A program made the translations under genes and the position numbers. The notes beneath the pieces were generated by a model. It was not told the origin of the DNA. It did no database searches and saw nothing but the letters and a program-made list of their open reading frames with translations. This document shows positions 1-5,064 of a stretch of 5,778 nucleotides of DNA, piece after piece. The stretch covers positions 1 to 5,778 of the forward strand of contig CAZOJX010000111.1 of the NCBI GenBank assembly GCA_964580255.1, given 5' to 3'. Within the stretch, counting starts at the first letter, position 1; every line of letters begins with the position of its first letter. This DNA is from HGM12587 sp964580255 (GTDB lineage Bacteria; Bacillota; Clostridia; Lachnospirales; Lachnospiraceae).

Positions 1-1
1 A

Positions 2-1270
2 TTATGCTCTTTCTTCAAGAATCTTTGCTTCGTATGCTTTCACTTCATCTAACCATTCCAGGCCTTTTTTAATGCCCTTCTGTTCGCAGTAGTAATCCCA
101 TACAAGTGCAAATGGAGCTGCTTTAAATTCTTCCTTCCAAGCAAGTCTTGCTGTAACATCTCCTGCAGATTCGATTTCTTTCATATGTTCGTTTGGCTGA
201 AGTAATGCTGCGAGCATTGCTTTTCTGGTATTTCTCATACCGATTACCCATGCAGCCACACGGTTGATGGAAGCATCGAAGAAGTCAGTTGCTACATAGG
301 TATCCTGTAACTTGTTCATGCGAACCAGTTCTTCAAAGATTGCTTTTGTTTCGTCATCCATACCAACTACATGGTCTGAATCCCAACGAACTGCACGTGT
401 TACATGAAGCAGTACGTGTTTGTCAAATGTGTATACACCGGAAAGTTTGTTGGAAACAGTTTCTGTCGGGTGATAGTGACCATTATCCAATGTCATGATG
501 ATATGGTCTTTGTTTGCACGCATTACATAGCCCATGCAGAATTCATGAGAACCTACTGTGTAGCTTTCTGCACCAATACCAAATACTTTTGATTCGATAC
601 CGTCCATAACGCCTACAACATCTTTGGTTGCTTCAAAGATTTCATCATAAGACTGTTTTAATCTCATTCTTGGAGCTAAAGTATCAACCGGTACTTCCTT
701 ATCTCCATCCGGTGTCCAGTGGTTGATCACACATGTTTTTCCTGTTTTTTCATAGAAATACTGTCCAATTCGACGGCAGCGGATTCCATGTTCTACCCAG
801 AATTTACGCACGTCTTCGTCTGCACAGGAAAGTGTTCCTTTTTCAGTGCTTAACGGATGTGCAAAATAAGTTGGGTTAAAGTCAAGACCTAAGCCTTTTT
901 CTACTGCCCAGTCTACCCATTTCTGGAAATGTTTCGGTTCGATTTCATTACGTTCTACAAAAGTATCGGATTCAGAGTAGTTTGCATGAACATTTACCTT
1001 TAATTCACCAGGAATATGTTTCATTGCTGCTTCAATATCTGCACGAAGCTGTTCGCCGTTGGTTGCTTTTCCAGGATAATTTCCTGTTGTCTGGATACCG
1101 CCGGATAAAGACTTGTCTTCTTTGCATTCCAGTCCTCCAACATCATCGCCCTGCCAGCAATGCATAGAGATCGGTGTAGAATCTGCGATTTCGATTGCCT
1201 TGTCCACATCGATTCCGTACTGTGCATAGAATTCTTTTGCTAATTCATAGCCTTTTTTTACATCATACAT
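2..1270 (-). CDS. rhaA: L-rhamnose isomerase, complete
   Basis: Cytoplasmic enzyme that interconverts L-rhamnose and L-rhamnulose, the first step of rhamnose catabolism before rhamnulokinase and the aldolase. The 422-residue length matches the family (E. coli RhaA is about 419). The conserved active-site blocks of this divalent-metal TIM-barrel enzyme are all visible: E235 in GIGAESYTVG, D262-x-x-H265 in LDNGHYHPTE, H289 in LLHVTRAVRWDSDH, D297-x-D299, and D329 in TDFFDASINRVAAW. From D262 on, their spacing equals that of the E. coli metal ligands (D267, H270, H294, D302, D304, D334). Other family blocks are SMHCWQGDDVGG (35-46) and GLDFNPTYFAHPL (128-140). The ATG has an excellent GGAGG site 9 nt upstream, and the TAA sits at the window edge, so the gene is complete. 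It is separated from the upstream AraC gene by a terminator and has its own promoter. Kinase and aldolase genes may follow outside the window. Identity is near certain. Confidence 0.97.
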   Translation of the reverse strand: MYDVKKGYELAKEFYAQYGIDVDKAIEIADSTPISMHCWQGDDVGGLECKEDKSLSGGIQTTGNYPGKATNGEQLRADIEAAMKHIPGELKVNVHANYSESDTFVERNEIEPKHFQKWVDWAVEKGLGLDFNPTYFAHPLSTEKGTLSCADEDVRKFWVEHGIRCRRIGQYFYEKTGKTCVINHWTPDGDKEVPVDTLAPRMRLKQSYDEIFEATKDVVGVMDGIESKVFGIGAESYTVGSHEFCMGYVMRANKDHIIMTLDNGHYHPTETVSNKLSGVYTFDKHVLLHVTRAVRWDSDHVVGMDDETKAIFEELVRMNKLQDTYVATDFFDASINRVAAWVIGMRNTRKAMLAALLQPNEHMKEIESAGDVTARLAWKEEFKAAPFALVWDYYCEQKGIKKGLEWLDEVKAYEAKILEERA

Positions 1271-1279
1271 GGTTACATA

Positions 1280-1284
1280 CCTCC
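1280..1284 (-). promoter_or_regulatory. Ribosome binding site of rhaA
   Basis: On the minus strand this reads GGAGG and lies 9 nt before the ATG at 1270. It is a near-perfect Shine-Dalgarno site and fixes the rhaA start. Confidence 0.9.
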
Positions 1285-1305
1285 ATAAAAAATATAACGC
1301 TTCTT

Positions 1306-1321
1306 AAGCAGTCTCCTGCTT
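1306..1321 (-). promoter_or_regulatory. Palindrome in the rhaA 5' leader
   Basis: A perfect 6-bp inverted repeat, AAGCAG-TCTC-CTGCTT on the plus strand, begins a few bases downstream of the predicted rhaA transcription start (about 1325). Seen directly: arms of 6 bp and a 4-nt centre. It could be an operator for a repressor blocking early elongation, or a small 5' hairpin that protects the rhaA mRNA. The stem is too short and lacks a following U-run, so it is not a terminator. Function is inferred only. Confidence 0.4.
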
Positions 1322-1331
1322 TGTTAATTCT

Positions 1332-1360
1332 ATTATAGGAAACTTCCGAACATAAAACAA
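1332..1360 (-). promoter_or_regulatory. Sigma-A-type promoter of rhaA
   Basis: Reading the minus strand, a -35 box TTGTTT (1355-1360) is followed after exactly 17 bp by a perfect -10 box TATAAT (1332-1337). The start of transcription would fall near 1325, giving a leader of about 55 nt before the ATG at 1270. The -35 is only partly consensus (TTGTTT against TTGACA), as expected for a promoter helped by an activator. The -35 box lies within the U-tract of the terminator of the upstream araC gene. The region just upstream of it, where an AraC-type activator would bind, is the terminator inverted repeat and the araC 3' end. Confidence 0.75.
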
Positions 1361-1388
1361 GGACGTAATTACACTAATTTTACGTCCT
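1354..1388 (-). terminator. Intrinsic terminator at the end of araC
   Basis: A 9-bp perfect inverted repeat (arms 1360-1368 and 1380-1388, AGGACGTAA/TTACGTCCT on the plus strand) has an 11-nt loop. On the minus-strand transcript it is followed by UUGUUUU. The araC stop codon TAA is inside the stem. An A-run precedes the stem (AAAATGA), so the structure could act weakly in both directions, although no plus-strand gene is seen here. It would end the araC transcript before rhaA and so uncouple the two genes. The stem is only moderately GC-rich, so some readthrough into rhaA is possible. Confidence 0.72.
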
Positions 1389-2351
1389 CATTTTCCAATC
1401 TCTATATTGTTTTGGGCTCATCTGATAGGTTTCCCTGAAAATACGATGAAAATAACTGGTATTGTCATACCCTACTCTCTCAATGATCTCTGTGATCGGC
1501 AGATTTGTATGCTCCAGCAGATTTGCCGCACACAAAATCCTCTGTTCTCTTAAAAGTTCCTTAAAAGTTCTTCCGGTACTTTTTTTCACAATCTTGCTGG
1601 CTGTGGAAAGTGCCACATTCATTTCCGTAGCCAGTTCCTCCAGTGTTGCTGTCTGATACTGTTCTTCCACATATCGGAGGATTTCCGGTGCAAAAACGTC
1701 CTGAAAAACGTCGGTTTCATATTTTGCCAGACGATCCGTATGCTCCGCAAGCTGAATGAACAAAAGCGCCATGATCATCTGATTCATTTGACTGTGATTT
1801 TTCGGACGGTTCAGCAGATTCCAGACCAGATTTTCCACCAGATTCTGAACAGGCAGAACATCAGTCACTTGATAATGAAGATAATTCTTTCCTGTGGTCT
1901 TCCGATTCAATCCCTGGAGAACAAATTCAGCAAGTTCATTTCCCCGCTCCAGCATCGGAAGTACCTGATCAAAAAACTGGGGAAGAATGATAAAGTTGAT
2001 CCCGATATCTTCCTGTCCCGCTTCCTCTATTTCCTGTTCGGACAGCTGATTTAAAAACAACAGTTCCCCGGCCTTTAATTCAATCTCCGTCACCCCATCG
2101 ATCCGATGAAAGGTATGTCCCTTACACATGTAAAGAACCTCGATAAAATTGTGCCGGTGCTTTGGAAATGAAATAAAACGGGTATGGGTACGGATATCAA
2201 TCAAACGTCCTTTTTCCAAAAGTTTTTGACTGTCAATGGTAAATTCTTCTGTTGCAGTGTAAATCTCTTTCTGGATTCCCTTTTGTTCCTCCAGAATCCT
2301 GCGTTCTTCCTCCGTGATTGGACGAAGTCTTTCCAGCAAACATTCTTTCAT
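1380..2351 (-). CDS. AraC-family transcriptional regulator, probable rhamnose regulator
   Basis: A 323-residue DNA-binding regulator of the AraC/XylS family. A cupin-like sensor domain occupies about residues 50-110, with the typical sheet motif around H65-R-H67 (PKHRHNFIEVLYMCKG) and AGELLFLN (94-101). A helical connector follows. The C-terminal AraC domain (about 219-318) contains two helix-turn-helix units: one near 235-257 (LEELATEMNVALSTASKIVK) and one near 284-306 (PITEIIERVGYDNTSYFHRIF), ending with the family signature FRETYQMSPKQYRDW. The ATG is supported by AAGGAAA about 7 nt upstream, overlapping the stop of the preceding transporter gene only 11 nt away. It may therefore be co-transcribed with that operon or have an unseen promoter inside it. 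Being next to rhaA, which has a weak -35 promoter, it is most simply a rhamnose-responsive activator of rhaA. The ligand cannot be read from the sequence. Confidence 0.92.
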   Translation of the reverse strand: MKECLLERLRPITEEERRILEEQKGIQKEIYTATEEFTIDSQKLLEKGRLIDIRTHTRFISFPKHRHNFIEVLYMCKGHTFHRIDGVTEIELKAGELLFLNQLSEQEIEEAGQEDIGINFIILPQFFDQVLPMLERGNELAEFVLQGLNRKTTGKNYLHYQVTDVLPVQNLVENLVWNLLNRPKNHSQMNQMIMALLFIQLAEHTDRLAKYETDVFQDVFAPEILRYVEEQYQTATLEELATEMNVALSTASKIVKKSTGRTFKELLREQRILCAANLLEHTNLPITEIIERVGYDNTSYFHRIFRETYQMSPKQYRDWKMRT

Positions 2352-2356
2352 TCGGC

Positions 2357-2363
2357 TTTCCTT
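2357..2363 (-). promoter_or_regulatory. Ribosome binding site of the AraC gene
   Basis: The minus strand reads AAGGAAA about 6-7 nt before the araC ATG. Its first base is the last base of the TAA stop of the upstream cation transporter gene. This placement suggests that ribosomes ending on the transporter could re-initiate on araC. Confidence 0.6.
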
Positions 2364-3532
2364 TAAGTATAGCTTTGTTCTACCTTGATTACTGCATTGT
2401 AATCCTGGTTTCTTTCCCGGATCTTCTTTTGAAGTTCCTTTTTGATTTCTTCCTCATGCGGCATATCTTTAGATTCCACCACCAGATCAAACAGAAGTCT
2501 GCAATGGGCTTTTTTTCCGCGCACCATACGAAAATCATGCAGTTTCCATGCAGGATTCATCGCTTCGATGATCTTTTCTACCATTTCTCTGGCTTCTTTC
2601 AATTCTTCATCGTCTGTAATCACCGGATCAATATGAATCGTCGCTTCATACTGCAGATTCTTCTCCAGTTTTTGCTCCACACGGTCGATCACCTGATGTG
2701 CTTCCAAAATATCAATATTATAAGGCATCTCCGCATGCAGAGAAACCATTCGTCTTCCCGGGCCATAATCGTGAATCATCATGTCGTGGATATCTAGGAT
2801 CTTTGGTTCACTCAAAGCAATCCTGCGGACTGCTTCCACCATCTCCGGATTCGGCACCGCTCCTAACAGCGGTTGGATCATATCCTTTACCGTCTGATAA
2901 CCTGCAGCCAGGATCAATACTGCAACGACTACCCCAAGACAGCCGTCCAGATTCCAGCCGGCTATATGAAAAAGCAGCATACCGATCAGGACTGCTCCCG
3001 TAGAAATACAGTCGCTCAAAGAATCGGTTCCTGCCGCTTTCATTGCTTCAGAAGAAATTTTCTTTCCTATTTTAAAGTAGAAATGTGCCAGGAGCAATTT
3101 TCCGCCGATCGATGCCGCCAGGATCGCTACCGAAATCCATCGAAATTCAATCAATTCCGGGCGAAAAACCTTTTCTATCGAAAGCTTGAATAATTCATAG
3201 CCCATCAGAAGGATTGCAATTGCCACAAATAATCCTGACAGATACTCCATTCTTCCATGGCCGAAAGGATGTTCCTCATCAGCCGGTTTTCCTGCCATCT
3301 TAAAGCCAAACACAGTCACGATCGAAGATCCTGCATCTGCCAGATTATTAAATGCATCCGCAGTGATCGATACAGCTCCGGTCAGCAGACCGGCAATCAT
3401 TTTCATCAAAAACAGAAGAATATTGCACACAATTCCTACACCGCCGCAAAAAACGCCATAGGACTGACGGGTTGCTGCATCTGTCACATTTTCCGAATTT
3501 TTTACAAACATTTTTATCAATCGATTGATCAT
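2363..3532 (-). CDS. Cation diffusion facilitator efflux transporter, MntE-like (probable Mn2+)
   Basis: A 389-residue inner-membrane metal/proton antiporter of the CDF family (FieF/YiiP group). About six hydrophobic helices lie between residues 27 and 215. TM2 carries ADAFNNLAD (N62-x-x-x-D66) and TM5 carries D170-S-L-S-D174, so the transport site is N-D/D-D rather than the His-Asp pattern of zinc CDFs. The TM2-TM3 loop has D85, H88 and H92 in HPFGHGRMEYL. The cytoplasmic domain (about 231-304) keeps the YiiP-type ligands: H249, H266, H279, H300 and D302. A second, similar domain (about 313-389) follows and makes the protein longer than YiiP (300) but close to pneumococcal MntE (394). Mn2+ export is an inference from the site and length; Zn2+ or Fe2+ remain possible. 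The start overlaps the ATPase stop (ATGA) and AAGG lies only 4 nt upstream, so translation is probably coupled. M8 is a possible later start but has no better ribosome site. Confidence 0.9.
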   Translation of the reverse strand: MINRLIKMFVKNSENVTDAATRQSYGVFCGGVGIVCNILLFLMKMIAGLLTGAVSITADAFNNLADAGSSIVTVFGFKMAGKPADEEHPFGHGRMEYLSGLFVAIAILLMGYELFKLSIEKVFRPELIEFRWISVAILAASIGGKLLLAHFYFKIGKKISSEAMKAAGTDSLSDCISTGAVLIGMLLFHIAGWNLDGCLGVVVAVLILAAGYQTVKDMIQPLLGAVPNPEMVEAVRRIALSEPKILDIHDMMIHDYGPGRRMVSLHAEMPYNIDILEAHQVIDRVEQKLEKNLQYEATIHIDPVITDDEELKEAREMVEKIIEAMNPAWKLHDFRMVRGKKAHCRLLFDLVVESKDMPHEEEIKKELQKKIRERNQDYNAVIKVEQSYT

Positions 3533-4299
3533 AAAACCTTGCTCAAAAAGCTCTTTAATCGCTCATTTTTCGGATTTTCAAAGAATTCCTTCGGCTCATT
3601 TTCTTCCATGATCACGCCTTCGTCGATAAAAATCACACGATTTGCAACCTCTCTTGCAAAGCCCATTTCATGAGTAACGATCACCATGGTCAGCCCATCA
3701 TTTGCCAAAGATTTCATCAGATCCAAAACTTCTCCAACCATTTCCGGGTCAAGTGCAGAAGTCGGTTCATCAAAAAGAACCACATCAGGGTTCATTGCCA
3801 GTGCACGCACGATAGCAACACGCTGTTTCTGTCCGCCGGACAATGTCGATGGATAAACATCAGCCTTGTCTTCCAGACCGATTCTGTGCAGAAGTGCCAT
3901 GGCTTCTTCTCTTGCCTGGGCTACAATCTGCGCTTTTGTGGCTGTTCTTTCAGATCTTTTCAGCTTTTTCTGCTCCTGCCATCTAGTATGTACCGGGGCA
4001 AGCATGATATTCTCAATTACAGTCTTATTATTAAACAGATTAAAATGCTGGAATACCATTCCCATTTTTCGGCGGTGAATATTGATATCAACCTTCATAT
4101 CTGCAATATCTACACCGTTAAAAATAATCTGTCCGTCACTTGGATCTTCCATACAGTTCAGACAGCGAAGGAAGGTACTTTTTCCGGAACCTGACGGACC
4201 AATGACGCACACAATATCGCCCTGATTGATCTTTACATTGATTCCTTTTAAAACATCTACTCCATCAAAGTTTTTTTTCAGATTAATGACGTCGATCAC
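3529..4299 (-). CDS. Polar amino-acid ABC transporter ATP-binding protein, GlnQ/HisP type
   Basis: A 256-residue cytoplasmic ATPase that would power import through the permease encoded just upstream. All nucleotide-binding motifs are intact: Walker A GPSGSGKST (34-42), Q-loop with Q84 in VFQHFNLF, signature LSGGQKQR (153-160), Walker B VVLFDEPTS (173-181) with catalytic E178, D-loop ALDPE and H-loop H210 in VTHEM. A basic insertion-like stretch (about 106-128) makes it some 15 residues longer than classical GlnQ (about 240). The start codon is GTG; AAGGAG lies 11 nt upstream inside the permease 3' end, and the two genes overlap by 17 nt. The N-terminal motif VINLKKNF begins at once after the start, as is usual in the family. 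The stop overlaps the cation transporter start. The substrate (glutamine, cystine, another polar amino acid) cannot be decided from an ATPase. Confidence 0.96.
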   Translation of the reverse strand: MIDVINLKKNFDGVDVLKGINVKINQGDIVCVIGPSGSGKSTFLRCLNCMEDPSDGQIIFNGVDIADMKVDINIHRRKMGMVFQHFNLFNNKTVIENIMLAPVHTRWQEQKKLKRSERTATKAQIVAQAREEAMALLHRIGLEDKADVYPSTLSGGQKQRVAIVRALAMNPDVVLFDEPTSALDPEMVGEVLDLMKSLANDGLTMVIVTHEMGFAREVANRVIFIDEGVIMEENEPKEFFENPKNERLKSFLSKVL

Positions 4300-4993
4300 T
4301 TTTTCTCAGGCTCCTTTCCATCATTTTGATTCCCAGACTGATCAGCAGCACTAAAATAATATAGATCAGTGCCATGACAATATAAGGAACCATAAATTCA
4401 TAACTGTTTGATCCAATGTAGCGGAATGCAACATAAAGATCGGCAGCACCTACAAAGCTCACTACAGACGTTTCTTTAACAAGTGCAATAAATTCATTTC
4501 CAAGCGTTGGTAATATATTTTTGACAGCCTGCGGAATGACGATCTTGATCATGGTTGTTCCGAAGCTCAAACCAACTGCACGGCCTGCTTCCATCTGTCC
4601 GTGGTCTACAGACAGGATACCGCTTCTCATGATTTCTGAGATATAAGCACCGCTGTTCAGACCAAATACAAGCATGGATACCTGTACGCCGCCCATTTTT
4701 ACTCCCATCAGTGGAAGTAATACATAATAAAAAATCAATAACTGAACTACGATCGGTGTTCCTCTGAACAGACCCACGTAAAAACTGCAAAAACCGTTTA
4801 AAACTCTCGGCAGCAGCTTGTATTTCGGAATCACACGCACAGTTGCGATTAGTGTTCCAATCAAAATACCTAAGATCAAACCTGACACAGCGATCAAAAG
4901 GGTGTTCTGTAAACCTTCTACAACTCTTGTATACCCCTGCTGTGCAATGAAGATCTCTATAAACTTTGCTATCTTTACATCAAAGCTACCCAT
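4283..4993 (-). CDS. Polar amino-acid ABC transporter permease, HisM/GlnP family
   Basis: A 236-residue integral membrane subunit that forms the import channel, probably as a homodimer because only one permease gene is present. The early segment GLQNTLLIAVSGLILGIL (27-44) is the family's usual first transmembrane helix. The conserved FRGTPIVVQL block lies at 76-85. The cytoplasmic EAA coupling loop (EAGRAVGLSFGTTMIKIVIP, 135-154) fits the family form EAA---G---------I-LP and contacts the ATPase. The block NEFIALVKETSVVSFVG (166-182) is also diagnostic. About five membrane segments are predicted by eye. The start ATG has a GAGGAAA site about 7-9 nt upstream. The gene follows the binding-protein gene after a 71-nt gap containing a strong hairpin, so its expression is probably lower than that of the binding protein. 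The 3' end overlaps the ATPase start, which points to translational coupling. Confidence 0.95.
   Translation of the reverse strand: MGSFDVKIAKFIEIFIAQQGYTRVVEGLQNTLLIAVSGLILGILIGTLIATVRVIPKYKLLPRVLNGFCSFYVGLFRGTPIVVQLLIFYYVLLPLMGVKMGGVQVSMLVFGLNSGAYISEIMRSGILSVDHGQMEAGRAVGLSFGTTMIKIVIPQAVKNILPTLGNEFIALVKETSVVSFVGAADLYVAFRYIGSNSYEFMVPYIVMALIYIILVLLISLGIKMMERSLRKSDRRH
4311..4316 (-). promoter_or_regulatory. Ribosome binding site for the GTG start of the ATPase gene
   Basis: The minus strand reads AAGGAG, 11 nt before the GTG at 4297-4299. It is inside the last codons of the permease. The spacing is slightly long and the start is GTG, so initiation may depend partly on ribosomes finishing the permease 14 nt further on. 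Confidence 0.6.
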
Positions 4994-5013
4994 TTATTTT
5001 TCCTCATTTCACG

Positions 5014-5043
5014 AAAAGAAGTGTTGTACCGCCGGTACAACAC
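5014..5043 (-). terminator. Strong hairpin with U-rich tail between binding protein and permease genes
   Basis: Positions 5021-5043 are a perfect inverted repeat with 11-bp arms (GTGTTGTACCG and its complement) around a single central base. In RNA this would be a stem of about 9 bp with a five-base loop. On the minus strand it is followed by UUCUUUU (5014-5020). It starts 21 nt after the binding-protein stop and ends 20 nt before the permease start. Because the downstream genes have no other visible promoter, it is most likely a partial terminator or an mRNA 3'-end stabiliser, a common device in ABC importer operons. An operator role for the palindrome cannot be excluded. Confidence 0.7.
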
Positions 5044-5064
5044 CCTGTTCTGCTTCTTTCATGA

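Noticed and set aside
1291..1306. Catabolite-control (cre-like) site in the rhaA leader, core AAGCGTT
   Set aside because: Only the central bases match the CcpA consensus; the flanking TG and CA are missing, so it cannot be supported by eye.
2717..2722. Perfect TATAAT on the minus strand inside the CDF gene, a possible promoter for araC
   Set aside because: The hexamer 17 bp upstream reads TTTCTC, a poor -35, and the site is about 370 nt before the araC start within a conserved coding region.
2318..2797. Open frame of 159 codons on the plus strand
   Set aside because: It lies opposite the CDF and AraC genes, its translation has no recognisable domain, and it is the expected by-product of their codon use.
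3516..3529. 14-bp palindrome ATCAATCGATTGAT right after the CDF start codon
   Set aside because: It encodes ordinary residues at the N-terminus, is AT-rich and has no loop suited to an RNA hairpin; chance is adequate.
3670..4194. Open frame of 174 codons on the plus strand
   Set aside because: It is entirely antisense to the well-supported ATPase gene, and its composition (many Cys, His, Phe) is typical of a spurious frame.
4271..4278. Run of eight A on the minus strand at codons 8-10 of the ATPase, a possible slippage site
   Set aside because: The run encodes Lys-Lys-Asn in the expected family position, and no alternative product in a shifted frame is apparent.
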